From CAXDOZ01 sp963991145 (GTDB lineage Bacteria; Bacteroidota; Bacteroidia; Chitinophagales; JABDMM01): a stretch of DNA of 30,320 bases. Within the stretch, counting starts at the first letter, position 1. Each line of letters begins with the position of its first letter. Where the stretch lies: positions 1 through 30,320 of the forward strand of contig CAXDOZ010000018.1 in assembly GCA_963991145.1 (NCBI GenBank), written 5' to 3'. The position numbers and the translations under genes are program-made. Shown one piece after another: positions 7,073 to 15,533 of this stretch. A model generated the notes under the pieces. The model saw only the letters and a program-made list of their open reading frames with translations, was not told the DNA's origin and did not search any database.

Positions 7073-8781
7073 TCTTTAATTTGAAACAGATCCATATTGT
7101 CTATTCCTAATTCAGTCTTTACTACCTCATTCCATTTTCTCAGCGCTTGGATTCTGGTCCCCCGCTCTACCTCATTGAAATAATTACTTTTTAATTTCTT
7201 GATCTCCTCAAGATGGTAGTTGTACATCTCTACTACCTCTTCTTTGGTGTAGTTACCTGTCTCAACTTCCTCCTGAAACTCTCTCCGATCTATTTCTACC
7301 AGGTCAAAATAAATATTGATAAAGCAGCTTGCCAGATCTGTTTGCGGGAAATTATAGTAGCTCTTAAATGGATCGAAAATGGTTTGCGTCAGTACATTGA
7401 TCTCATCTTCTGTTTCATTCCAGTCGAAGTAAAGCTGTACTTCAATGTTGTAGCGATCTACGGCCATTACACCTTCGTACTTTGAATAATCTACCTCCTC
7501 CTGTCTCATGACTAATCGCTCTTCAGACCAGGGGATATAATGGTATTCAAATACCTGATCGAAAGTACTTTTACTCTTCCAAAGCCTTCCGGAATTTTGA
7601 TCCTTGACTTTTGAAAGGTTTAAGAAGATCTCATTGCCCCTCCCTTTATCGCTTAGTTTAAATCGATCTACTTTATTCCAAAAGAATTCATTTAAAGGAG
7701 TGCCTGTTATATACCTGTAATCCTGGTACCAGGAATCAGTGAACTCAAATCCAGGGAGGCTAAACAAGTTTTCATAGTCGTAAGCAACAAGAACTGCATT
7801 TGTGTTTAATTCAATTTCTCTTCCACTCGTGCTTATAAAGTTGAGGTCATAATTGAAGTCTATTGACCTAAGTCTTGACTCTGAATCTTTAAGTGAGTAA
7901 TTCTTTGTGATCTCAAAATCAATTCCCAAAAGTGAGTCTGTTGTACCCGCTCTTTCAAAAGGATGAGTGGATGCCTTTTCTATCTCTAAAACGGTTTTAA
8001 TTAAGATGTTTGAAGCAGAATCAATCCAGGCAGTTCCTGAGAAGTGGTCATTCAAGTCTTGCTTTGGTTCGTATTTAATTTCGTAGATCAATCTGTTTGA
8101 GTCATCCGCAAATTTTCTTGCAAGGATCAGGTTATAGGATTTTCTCAGCTTCTTTCTACTTAATTCGAATGGACTGACAGGGAAATAGCGATTCTTAGAA
8201 TACAGCTCATGCATTACAATTGCCTTAGAGCTTTCTGAAGACATGAATGTTTGGTTTACGTAATTCTGCATCCCAAGTCGACCCACCTTGAAGTCAAGGT
8301 ATTTTACATCCTGACCGGAGAATGTCCCATTGTAGTATACCTCAACCAACTCAACTTGTTGACCTGATATGAATGCCTCTAGTTCGTAGTAAGTCTTTGC
8401 AGAGCTTGTCTTCTTTGGCGCTGAACTGGCGCAATTGCTGATCAGCTTAAAGAGCCAAGCATTATCATCTGAGATCACTATTTCTCCCAATAGCTCAGCT
8501 TTTGGACTAAGAGCTACCGATTCTCCAATTGAACCCGCATCCAGAATGATCCTCTCATAACCAAGAAAGGAGAATTGAATTCTATCGCCCTCGGCATATT
8601 CAATGCTAAAGAATCCATCAAGGTTGGTTACTGTTCCTTTCTCCTGATTGATATTGTACACCGTAGCATAGGGAATAGTTTCCTTGTTTTCTGAGTCGAT
8701 GACCGTTCCCTCAAGAAGCATCTGGCCGTAGGCCAAAAAACCTGAAAAAGAAAGTAGAACTGAAAGTAGAAAATGCCGCAT
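7069..8781 (-). CDS. Secreted CarboxypepD_reg-like domain protein
   Basis: The protein has 570 residues from ATG 8781. A signal peptide (about 1-20, MRHFLLSVLLSFSGFLAYG) is followed directly by a carboxypeptidase-regulatory-like beta-sandwich ('LLEGTVIDSENKETIPYATV', 'TNLDGFFSIEY', 'FSFLGYERI'; about 22-95). The rest (100-570) is a mixed strand/helix region ending in a charged helix. It is probably an outer-membrane-associated or periplasmic protein; the N-terminal domain is the one found on TonB-dependent receptors and DUF5686 proteins, but no beta-barrel is evident here. A TTG two codons upstream (8787) is possible but less likely. It is divergent from the 909-residue secreted protein across about 130 bases. 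Confidence 0.8.
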   Translation of the reverse strand: MRHFLLSVLLSFSGFLAYGQMLLEGTVIDSENKETIPYATVYNINQEKGTVTNLDGFFSIEYAEGDRIQFSFLGYERIILDAGSIGESVALSPKAELLGEIVISDDNAWLFKLISNCASSAPKKTSSAKTYYELEAFISGQQVELVEVYYNGTFSGQDVKYLDFKVGRLGMQNYVNQTFMSSESSKAIVMHELYSKNRYFPVSPFELSRKKLRKSYNLILARKFADDSNRLIYEIKYEPKQDLNDHFSGTAWIDSASNILIKTVLEIEKASTHPFERAGTTDSLLGIDFEITKNYSLKDSESRLRSIDFNYDLNFISTSGREIELNTNAVLVAYDYENLFSLPGFEFTDSWYQDYRYITGTPLNEFFWNKVDRFKLSDKGRGNEIFLNLSKVKDQNSGRLWKSKSTFDQVFEYHYIPWSEERLVMRQEEVDYSKYEGVMAVDRYNIEVQLYFDWNETEDEINVLTQTIFDPFKSYYNFPQTDLASCFINIYFDLVEIDRREFQEEVETGNYTKEEVVEMYNYHLEEIKKLKSNYFNEVERGTRIQALRKWNEVVKTELGIDNMDLFQIKD

Positions 8782-8916
8782 AAGCAATGAACAGCTAAGC
8801 TATTACAATTGATTTTTTCATTAATCACAAGAAATTAAATACTTACCTGACTATTTTTTAACAAGTCTAATCGGTTGAAAAAGTGTAACTTATGAGAAAA
8901 TACAAAACTGAAACTC

Positions 8917-11646
8917 ATGAGAAAGCTACTAGCCCTCCTAATTCTTTCTGCCTGGTTTTCTATTGATTCCCTGTCGCAGAATGTCGGAATTGCCACCGAT
9001 ACTCCAGATGCAAGCGCTGTTTTAGAGATCTATTCTAAAGATAAAGGCGTACTGATTCCTCGAATGACTTGTGAAGAAAGAGACTCGATAAAGAGTCCCG
9101 CAGATGGATTATTGGTCTATGTCACAGATACATGTGCGAATGGTGATTTACCTGGCCTGTTTTATTTCAGTTCCCTGAATTTGAAATGGAATCCGATTCG
9201 AATAGACATTAGCATTATTGCAGGAAATACCTTAGATGAAGCCTATGATCAGGGAGGTGCAGGCTCTGGAAGGAATATTGAAGCCGATGCCGGCTCTGTA
9301 GATATTCAAGGCTACGGTGCCAATGATGCATTGACCATTACAAATACCGGGAATTTCGAGGGAATCGATCTGACCGGTACAACCGGAACCGGCATTAAGG
9401 TTCTAACGACCACAGGTTCTGGGCTGACTACAAGTAGCTCAACTGATTCCGCAGCAGATTTGATCTTTTCTCAATACTCTGCGCCCAATTCATCAGATCG
9501 CTTTGCCAGTGGTGGCCATGCCGGACATTTTAGAAATACCTCTACCGCAACTGCTAAACCTGCACTGAGAGCAACAACCCTGGGTACAGGCCACGGACTG
9601 GTAGGTGCCACACTAGCGGTTCCAGACACCTTTACTGCTCAGGAAAACCCTAACTCCTCGGGTGTATTTGGAGTATCATTTGGAGGTGATGACAGAAATG
9701 GACTAGGTGGTGTTTCCGATATGGGAAATGGTGGCTTTGGAAGATCGGAAAAGGTGAACTCCTGGACTGGGGTTATGGTTCCTGAGGAGTTTAGAGCCGG
9801 ATTTTATGGAATGGGGGATGATATTGGAGCAACATTGCCAACGGGAGCTTCTTCTCCATTATACATTGGATCCTATGGATACGTGAGATCGGGAATAGGT
9901 GTTCTAGGAATCAATCAGGGCGGAGGACACGGAGTTGTTGGAATCAGCAGGGCAACTGCCGGAACGGCATCTCAAGCAGGTGTTTGGGGAACAACTCAGG
10001 ACATTTCCGGATGGTCATTTTTTGTAGCTGATCATCCTTTTCTTGACGCAAGTGCCGCAAAGGGTTCAGTTGGGGTTTTAGCACAGTCTAAGGTTAATAC
10101 TGCTCTTTGGGCAGAAAGTGCTTCAAGCTTTGGTTTAATTGCTACAACTGGGGACAAGCAAGGTCTGGGTGATCTGACCTATGGGAATTCGGCTATAATC
10201 GGAATCTCTACTCAAACAGATGCAAGTACAGCTGTATTTGATCAGGAAGGAGCATCCACTGCTCCAGCAGTAAGAATACTATCGAATAGTGGTGAGTCGG
10301 GCTTGTTTGTAAACCAGAATGGGACTGGACTTGCTGTGCATATAAGCAACAATAAGAATGCCATGAGTCCAAGCACTGCGCTACTTGTCGAGCAATTCAA
10401 GACAGGTGACGGGGCATTTATCGTTCACCGAGATTCAACCAGTATGGGAAATGCTTTAAAGGTTGAGCACACTGGTTTAGGAAAGGCTGGATTTTTCAAT
10501 ATTGAGGATGTAGATGCGAATATGGAAACTGCCATTTATGTAGAGACCAAAGGAGCAGGAAGTGCTGCTACTTTCAAGGTTGATGATAACGACATGGGTA
10601 AGGTGAATATGGCGCCTGCTGTATTGATCACAACCGATGGAAAGACCAGTGGACTCAGAGTTGAGCAGACAAATGACTTTGTAATGGGTGGTGATGAGAA
10701 TACTGAACCTGCGGTTGATTTAGTCCAGGATGGAATTGGAATAGGAGTGAATCTCACCACAACTAATGCAATGAGCTCTGAAAATGCAGTAAATATTGTT
10801 CATGCAGGAGGTGGATATGGTATTCATGCAGAGGCAGATAACAGTACACTCGATGCCATTTTTCACGGTGAAAGAGCATCGGGAACTCCTGTTGGTCCAG
10901 TAAACGATAAGGGGATGGTGGCTCATTTCGATTATAAGCCTGGGACCACCGGAACAAAGCAGGGTGTTTTGATTAGTTCTGGAGTAACTGTCAGTTCAGA
11001 TCATGCCGCTTTGAGAGTTACTGCTGCTACCAGTTCTGTTCCCGGTGTTCTAGCCGCGGCATTCGAAGGAGATGTTTCTGTTGGGGATGATCTTACAATT
11101 GCAGCAGATCTTAAAATGACAGGAACTATTGCTGGTTCTGGCACTCCAGTCTCAAATATGTATGTCACTTCAATTACCGGTTCTCCTGTAAATATAGTGG
11201 GGGCACTAACGATAAATGGGTTGGCCGTGGCTCCCGGTAAATCATTTACAATCGATCACCCTCTAGATCCTGATAACAAGATCTTAAGACACATGTCCAT
11301 TGAAAGCGATAAGATGATAAATGTCTACTCGGGTTCTGTTATAACCAGCGGAGATGGATATGCTGAAATTCAAATGCCGGATTGGTGCACGGCATTAAAT
11401 ACAAATTTCACTTATGGTTTGACCGTAACAGGAAAAACCTTTGCTCAGGCTATAGTATGGGAGAAAATTGATGAGTCAGGCATATTCGTAATTAAAACCG
11501 ATGAGCCGAATATTTCGGTTGACTGGCAATTGATTGGTGAGCGTCATGATAAATGGGCTCTCGAGAATCCAAACTTTGTAGAAGCTGAAAAGCCAGACTA
11601 TTTAAAGGGAGAAAGCCTGCATCCTTCCACCGTTAAGGTGGAATAA
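8917..11646 (+). CDS. Large secreted fibre-like mosaic protein (909 aa)
   Basis: Residues 1-20 form a signal peptide (cleavage after 'IDSLSQ'). Residues 21-95 ('NVGIATDTPDASAVLEI', 'KGVLIPRMTCEERDSI', 'PADGLLVYVTDT') match the N-terminal cap common to Bacteroidota surface fibre and tail-fibre-like proteins. It continues with 'TLDEAYDQGGAGSGRNIEADAG', then a Gly/Ala/Thr-rich body of short degenerate beta-strand repeats of about 20-25 residues, suggesting a beta-helix or trimeric fibre. The last 130 residues form a separate domain ('FTIDHPLDPDNKILRHMSIES', 'VSWQ'-like 'ISVDWQLIGERHDKW'), of a kind seen at the end of many large repeat proteins. No type IX secretion C-terminal domain is recognisable. 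Its biological role is unknown; adhesin or matrix protein is the best guess. Confidence 0.8.
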   Translation: MRKLLALLILSAWFSIDSLSQNVGIATDTPDASAVLEIYSKDKGVLIPRMTCEERDSIKSPADGLLVYVTDTCANGDLPGLFYFSSLNLKWNPIRIDISIIAGNTLDEAYDQGGAGSGRNIEADAGSVDIQGYGANDALTITNTGNFEGIDLTGTTGTGIKVLTTTGSGLTTSSSTDSAADLIFSQYSAPNSSDRFASGGHAGHFRNTSTATAKPALRATTLGTGHGLVGATLAVPDTFTAQENPNSSGVFGVSFGGDDRNGLGGVSDMGNGGFGRSEKVNSWTGVMVPEEFRAGFYGMGDDIGATLPTGASSPLYIGSYGYVRSGIGVLGINQGGGHGVVGISRATAGTASQAGVWGTTQDISGWSFFVADHPFLDASAAKGSVGVLAQSKVNTALWAESASSFGLIATTGDKQGLGDLTYGNSAIIGISTQTDASTAVFDQEGASTAPAVRILSNSGESGLFVNQNGTGLAVHISNNKNAMSPSTALLVEQFKTGDGAFIVHRDSTSMGNALKVEHTGLGKAGFFNIEDVDANMETAIYVETKGAGSAATFKVDDNDMGKVNMAPAVLITTDGKTSGLRVEQTNDFVMGGDENTEPAVDLVQDGIGIGVNLTTTNAMSSENAVNIVHAGGGYGIHAEADNSTLDAIFHGERASGTPVGPVNDKGMVAHFDYKPGTTGTKQGVLISSGVTVSSDHAALRVTAATSSVPGVLAAAFEGDVSVGDDLTIAADLKMTGTIAGSGTPVSNMYVTSITGSPVNIVGALTINGLAVAPGKSFTIDHPLDPDNKILRHMSIESDKMINVYSGSVITSGDGYAEIQMPDWCTALNTNFTYGLTVTGKTFAQAIVWEKIDESGIFVIKTDEPNISVDWQLIGERHDKWALENPNFVEAEKPDYLKGESLHPSTVKVE

Positions 11647-11668
11647 AAAAAGGGGCCGAAGCCCCTTT
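11645..11668 (-). terminator. Terminator of the CMD-family gene, possibly bidirectional
   Basis: GGGGC-CGAA-GCCCC (11652-11665) is flanked on its left by seven A (11645-11651), which read as a U-tract on the minus strand, making a strong terminator for the decarboxylase-like gene ending at 11686. On the plus strand only TTT follows, so it may also end the 909-residue protein's transcript, more weakly. Confidence 0.88.
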
Positions 11669-11685
11669 CCAGTCAAAACCCCGCA

Positions 11686-12234
11686 CTATGCATGCCTCAA
11701 TTCTAATTCCGGTGCGAGAGGGAAATCGATCTCAAAACCGGTTAGGTTGTGGATGTAGTTTGAGATGATCTTATCACCGATAACCATTACTACATCTATT
11801 AAATTTTCTTCGGTGTATCCGGCGGCAAAGAATTCTTCTTTTGCCTCTTCTGTAGCACGGCCTTTATTCTCAACTGCAGATGCTGTAAACTTAGCGAGTG
11901 CATCAAGCTTAGGATCAAAGCTGGCTCTTCCAGTGCGGATCTCGAGAACCTGCTCATCAGTGAAGCCATTCATTTTTCCAAGGACAGTGTGTGCAGATTG
12001 GCAGTAGCGGCAGCCATTGATCTGACTTGTAACGAGATTGATGATCTCTCTTTCCTTGGCGCGCAATGTGCTTTTTCGGTTTTGAAGAGCCAGGTAGTCG
12101 CCTAAAGCAGTTTTGTTTTTAGCGTAGTAGGCGTAAAGATTTGGAACGAAGCCCAGACCTTTTTCCAATTGATCGAAGATCGCCTGGTTGTTTTCAGAAA
12201 CTTCTTGTCTTGTTGGTACTGTGAACGTTTTCAT
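11686..12234 (-). CDS. Carboxymuconolactone decarboxylase/AhpD-like protein
   Basis: This 182-residue protein of the CMD/AhpD superfamily carries the redox motif C75-x-x-C78-x-x-x-H82 ('CRYCQSAHT') with Glu63 upstream, the arrangement of AhpD-type alkylhydroperoxidases. It therefore probably reduces peroxides or acts as a thiol-disulfide enzyme rather than as a lactone decarboxylase. I chose ATG 12234 (MKTFTVPTRQ); an upstream in-frame TTG (12258) would add eight lysine-rich residues encoded by the A-rich leader. It follows an AraC-type regulator by 113 bases, with a palindrome and a promoter-like box in the gap, and ends at a strong terminator. Confidence 0.87.
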   Translation of the reverse strand: MKTFTVPTRQEVSENNQAIFDQLEKGLGFVPNLYAYYAKNKTALGDYLALQNRKSTLRAKEREIINLVTSQINGCRYCQSAHTVLGKMNGFTDEQVLEIRTGRASFDPKLDALAKFTASAVENKGRATEEAKEEFFAAGYTEENLIDVVMVIGDKIISNYIHNLTGFEIDFPLAPELELRHA

Positions 12235-12269
12235 GATTGTAATTTTTTTGTTTTTCAATGATTACAATG

Positions 12270-12299
12270 CAAATATGCGTTCATGAACAGCCTGATAAA
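12270..12299 (-). promoter_or_regulatory. Promoter and palindrome before the AhpD-like gene
   Basis: On the minus strand TTTA (12299-12296), an 18-base spacer and CATATTTG (12277-12270; 7 of 8 of TAnnTTTG) form a promoter-like pair. A perfect 10-bp palindrome GTTCATGAAC (12279-12288) lies between the boxes, right against the -7 element, where a bound regulator would control initiation. The neighbouring AraC protein is an obvious but untested candidate. Confidence 0.42.
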
Positions 12300-12347
12300 T
12301 AACCCATTCTTCCCGACTGTAATACAAAATTTCCCGCGATAGGAAAA

Positions 12348-13190
12348 TTAGGCTGGATGCGCGCTTCTAAAGGCTTGTGGACTCTCATTCATTTGCTTTT
12401 TGAAGAGTCTTGAGAAGCTATTTGGTTCTTCGAATCCCAGATCGAATGCGATTTCATTTACAGTCTTATCAGTGTATGATAACTGCCTTCTTCCTTCAAG
12501 GACGATTCTGTCGTGAATGATCTGAAGAGGGGATTTCCCTCCGTTCTTAGAAAAGACATTTGATAGTGTCTTAGGAGACCGATGGAGCATATCGGCGTAT
12601 TCCTTAACAGATTTATGCTCTCTGAAATTCATATCTACCAGGTAGTTGAACTGCCTGATCAGCTCTACTTCATCATCAGGACTTGCCTGAAGGCTTAGCT
12701 GTTGTTTCGCAATCCTGGTACAGATGATTATTAAGCGCTTAAGCAATACAACCAGCATTTCACCCTGCACTTTGTCCTTATGCTTGAATTCGTCAATGAA
12801 GACCTCAAGAAGGAGATTAAATTTCCTTTGAAGGACTTCGTCCAGATGGATCTCTATTAGCTCCTGTGCTCCAAAAAAGATGATCCCATTACAGGAAACT
12901 TCTGAATCGTGATCATAGATGCAATAGTACTCGCGATTGAAGGAGAAGATCACCAGATCCTGAGTCCCATTCAATACTTTGATCTTATTGTAATAGGTAG
13001 AAGTAATGAGTGTGTTTGGAGCTAAGGTTCCAGGTAAGCCATCAATCAGGTATTCGACATCCGTATCACTGTTGTTCCAAATGATATGGATCATGCCTTC
13101 CTGATCGGCATTTGCCCAATTGAAAGATCCTTCATTTAAACTGAGCCTCAAATGTCCGCCAAGGTTATTATTTCTATGTTCTAAGAGCAC
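12348..13190 (-). CDS. AraC family transcriptional regulator
   Basis: The protein has 280 residues. Positions 1-150 form a cupin-like sensing domain without recognisable ligand residues. Positions 185-280 hold the paired helix-turn-helix of AraC/XylS proteins: 'SVKEYADMLHRSPKTLSNVF', then 'KSPLQIIHDRIVLEGRRQL' and 'TVNEIAFDLGFEEPNSFSRL' with 'MNESPQAFR'. Start is GTG 13190, as no ATG lies in frame just upstream. It is encoded directly upstream of, and on the same strand as, the AhpD-like gene, and I infer that it regulates that gene and possibly itself. No terminator is visible between the two. Confidence 0.9.
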   Translation of the reverse strand: MLLEHRNNNLGGHLRLSLNEGSFNWANADQEGMIHIIWNNSDTDVEYLIDGLPGTLAPNTLITSTYYNKIKVLNGTQDLVIFSFNREYYCIYDHDSEVSCNGIIFFGAQELIEIHLDEVLQRKFNLLLEVFIDEFKHKDKVQGEMLVVLLKRLIIICTRIAKQQLSLQASPDDEVELIRQFNYLVDMNFREHKSVKEYADMLHRSPKTLSNVFSKNGGKSPLQIIHDRIVLEGRRQLSYTDKTVNEIAFDLGFEEPNSFSRLFKKQMNESPQAFRSAHPA

Positions 13191-13224
13191 AAGATAATTA
13201 CCGCGGGATCTGGTTTTTGTTCAT

Positions 13225-13249
13225 AAAAAAAGGAGACCCTAGGGTCTCC
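13225..13249 (-). terminator. Terminator after the YbjN-like gene
   Basis: GGAGACCC-TA-GGGTCTCC (13232-13249) is a perfect 18-bp palindrome. Seven A (13225-13231) on its left read as a U-tract on the minus strand. It ends the transcript of the YbjN-like gene (stop at 13291) and probably of the whole operon above it. Confidence 0.88.
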
Positions 13250-13290
13250 TTCAAGTAATATCTATAAAGAATTAATAAGTGCGAGTTTAA

Positions 13291-13752
13291 TTACATTTCT
13301 CCTACAAAGGTATCAATTGATTGTTCAATTACATCGAGGCACCTCATGAAAACAGGTTTGATCTGATCTGGTCGTACAAGGAACAACTCTGTTGCAATCC
13401 AAACATTATCATCAGTGGTGTAAGCCTTTGCAACTTTCATCGAACGATTTACAGCGTCACAGGCAAAAGCAACCTGTACAGCTTCAGTTTGACTTTCAAT
13501 TGGCCAAATATTAAAGAGTACAATTCTTGCAAACTCATTATCCTCTTCGTTTACTTCCACAAAGTAAGTATGGTCATTATATGAAAACTGAACATCTCCG
13601 TCATCGTCGATCCATGGCTCCATTCCCTCGTCTTTAAGGAAGTCAACATACATGTTTTGAAGCTCAGACTCTGACCAGTCCTGAGCGAAAGAAAGATTTA
13701 CCATTCCACAAAGAATGATTGATAGGGTAAGCAGTGTTTTGATCGTATTCAT
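13291..13752 (-). CDS. Secreted YbjN-like (type III chaperone fold) protein
   Basis: This 153-residue protein has a clear signal peptide (1-23, ending 'VNLSFAQ'). The mature part resembles the YbjN/CesT-like fold: 'QNMYVDFLKDEGMEPWIDDDGDVQFSYNDHTYFVEVNEED' followed by 'VAFACDAVNRSMKVAKAYTTDDNVWIATELFL'. YbjN-type proteins are usually cytoplasmic, so the signal peptide is the notable trait, though exported versions are common in Bacteroidota. Its function is unknown. It lies 80 bases after the lipoprotein gene and directly before a strong terminator, so it may be the last gene of the operon or a single unit. Confidence 0.75.
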   Translation of the reverse strand: MNTIKTLLTLSIILCGMVNLSFAQDWSESELQNMYVDFLKDEGMEPWIDDDGDVQFSYNDHTYFVEVNEEDNEFARIVLFNIWPIESQTEAVQVAFACDAVNRSMKVAKAYTTDDNVWIATELFLVRPDQIKPVFMRCLDVIEQSIDTFVGEM

Positions 13753-13832
13753 TGTTTTAGGGTTTTATTAACTGGGGTGTTATATGAAATAAAATTTACA
13801 TAAATCAATGATAATGCCAATTATTTTTCGAA

Positions 13833-14588
13833 CTATTTTCCTGTACTGACCTGATAGTTAGCTGGGGCCTCAAAAAGAATCTCGGAACCTTCTAAAAACC
13901 TCACACCACTGATCTCGGCACTTCCCAGTTCCCTTGTCAGCCCCTCATCTTCCCTCCATTCCCAAAAGATCCATTCATGCGCAATTGGCACATAGTCAAT
14001 CGTTTGATAGTCTAGATACTCAATTGCATGAGGGTCTTTCTCCGCCTCTTCAACCGTCATACTTGCGGTGACAATGTAGGCGGCATACTGGATCTTATCT
14101 GAGTCGGGATCCTCATAGATTATGTACCAATCTTCAGGACTATCACCTACACCATTTTCAAACTCCAGCTTTACTGATTCATAGTTCAAACCATTGAGCT
14201 CTCGGTTCTTAAGTGCAGAGAATAATGTCCCCTCATCACTCAGCTTGTATGGAAAAAGAAAGAAGTATGGCCAGGTATAGGAGTCAAATCTTAGTTTGGC
14301 AATGTTTTCAGCCTCAGGAGGGTAAAACAAACTATCATCTCTGTAATAGACTACTGTTCCATCGGAATGCTCGAGTTTGCAATACCTTGAATTGGTACTG
14401 CTGGTAATGGTTCCATCAAATCTGACCTTTCCTCCAAACTCCAGTTCAAGGTTGAATTGGACTATGTCCTTCTCCAGAAACTGTTCCTTGTTATGATTGT
14501 CTTCAAGAACCAGTACGAATTTCTCCGCATCTGTTTTACAAGAGATTAGGAAGATCGAAAACACAATTAGAGTTAGTATTCTTTTCAT
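13833..14588 (-). CDS. Lipoprotein of unknown function
   Basis: This is a 251-residue lipoprotein: MKRILTLIVFSIFLISC has a hydrophobic core and lipobox with Cys17. The mature part is mostly beta-strand, rich in acidic and aromatic residues, and resembles small Bacteroidota outer-membrane lipoproteins of the DUF6503 sort ('KVRFDGTITSS', 'DDSLFYPPEAENIAKLRFDSYTWPYFFLFPYKLSD'); I hold that family name loosely. Its ATG lies 10 bases after the nitrilase stop, so it is probably co-transcribed. Nothing in the sequence shows an enzymatic activity. Confidence 0.65.
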   Translation of the reverse strand: MKRILTLIVFSIFLISCKTDAEKFVLVLEDNHNKEQFLEKDIVQFNLELEFGGKVRFDGTITSSTNSRYCKLEHSDGTVVYYRDDSLFYPPEAENIAKLRFDSYTWPYFFLFPYKLSDEGTLFSALKNRELNGLNYESVKLEFENGVGDSPEDWYIIYEDPDSDKIQYAAYIVTASMTVEEAEKDPHAIEYLDYQTIDYVPIAHEWIFWEWREDEGLTRELGSAEISGVRFLEGSEILFEAPANYQVSTGK

Positions 14589-14598
14589 TGGTTTTAAT

Positions 14599-15531
14599 CT
14601 AGAATTTGAGGATTGATTGTCTTTCCCTGTTCACCTTTAATTGAGTCACGTCTGGTCTGCTATAATGACCTGATGGGTCAAAGTTTTGGCGCTCTTCATA
14701 TACTCTTTGAATGTCCAATTCAGCTGTAAAGAGTCCTTCTTCCCTTAAGACAGGTTCAAGGATCCAATTACCATCTGGTCCCGCAATACAGGATCCACCA
14801 TCAGTAAACTCATCTGGCGCAAACTCTTTTATCAGCCCGGCATGAGGAATGTCGGAAGGGATCTGATCGCCTCTCATCAAGGCGGAAACTGATATTACGA
14901 ATGACCTTGATTCCTTAGCAACAAATCTTGTAATGTCTTCTGTATTCCTTACCGATCCAGGCCAGACTGCAACGTGAAGATCCTCACCCTGGGCATAGAG
15001 AGCTGTTATGGGCAAAGGCATCCAATTCTCCCAGCAGTTTAGTCCACCAACAGTGAACTCGTTTAATTTATGAGTTACAAGGCCATTTCCATCACCCGGC
15101 GACCAAACTAAACGCTCGTCGTAAGTGGGTTGAAGCTTACGGTGCACGGATTGGATCTCTCCACTCTGATCAAAATAAACCAAGGAGCAATATAGACTGT
15201 GCCCTCCTCGATCGGCAGCTCTTTCAATAATTCCGAGGTAGCATGAAACACCTGTCTGTTTTATAACCTTTTTAATTTCATTGAGATCTCCATCCTCAAT
15301 TGAAATTGAATTTTCCAGATAGTAAGCAAAGATCTCTTTCTGGACTTTATCATCCCATTTCGCCCCACCAGTTATTGCCAGCCAAAATGGATATCCAGGT
15401 AAAAGGGCTTCCCCAAAGCAAACCAATCCGCAAGACTCTTTTGAAGCATCTTGAATTGAGCCAATTATTTTTTTAATTGTCATCTCCTTTTTTAGCCAAA
15501 CAGGAGAGATCTGTGCCAATCCAACTTTCAT
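14599..15531 (-). CDS. Nitrilase (carbon-nitrogen hydrolase, branch 1)
   Basis: This 310-residue cytoplasmic enzyme converts a nitrile to the acid plus ammonia. The catalytic residues can be placed: Glu41 ('FGEALLPGYP'), Lys132 ('HRKLQPTYDERLVW', with the second Glu139) and Cys166 ('LNCWENWMPL'). The 'HRK..PT..ER' and 'CWEN' motifs are those of true nitrilases and the related cyanide-degrading enzymes rather than of amidases. The length equals that of the family. The start ATG is 2 bases after the stop of the lipid-kinase gene, implying coupled translation. Why a nitrilase is joined to lipid-phosphate genes is unclear. The natural substrate is unknown. Confidence 0.9.
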   Translation of the reverse strand: MKVGLAQISPVWLKKEMTIKKIIGSIQDASKESCGLVCFGEALLPGYPFWLAITGGAKWDDKVQKEIFAYYLENSISIEDGDLNEIKKVIKQTGVSCYLGIIERAADRGGHSLYCSLVYFDQSGEIQSVHRKLQPTYDERLVWSPGDGNGLVTHKLNEFTVGGLNCWENWMPLPITALYAQGEDLHVAVWPGSVRNTEDITRFVAKESRSFVISVSALMRGDQIPSDIPHAGLIKEFAPDEFTDGGSCIAGPDGNWILEPVLREEGLFTAELDIQRVYEERQNFDPSGHYSRPDVTQLKVNRERQSILKF

Positions 15532-15533
15532 AA

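Noticed and set aside
8628..8828. Small minus-strand reading frame overlapping the start of the CarboxypepD_reg-like gene
   Set aside because: It runs in another frame of a gene with signal peptide and domain support and has no family resemblance itself.
8917..11646. Phage tail fibre from a prophage
   Set aside because: The N-terminal motif is shared with tail fibres, but a signal peptide is present and no phage structural, integrase or lysis genes lie nearby.
11686..12258. Longer form of the AhpD-like protein from TTG 12258
   Set aside because: The extra eight residues are translated from the A-rich leader, and the ATG at 12234 gives a typical family start.
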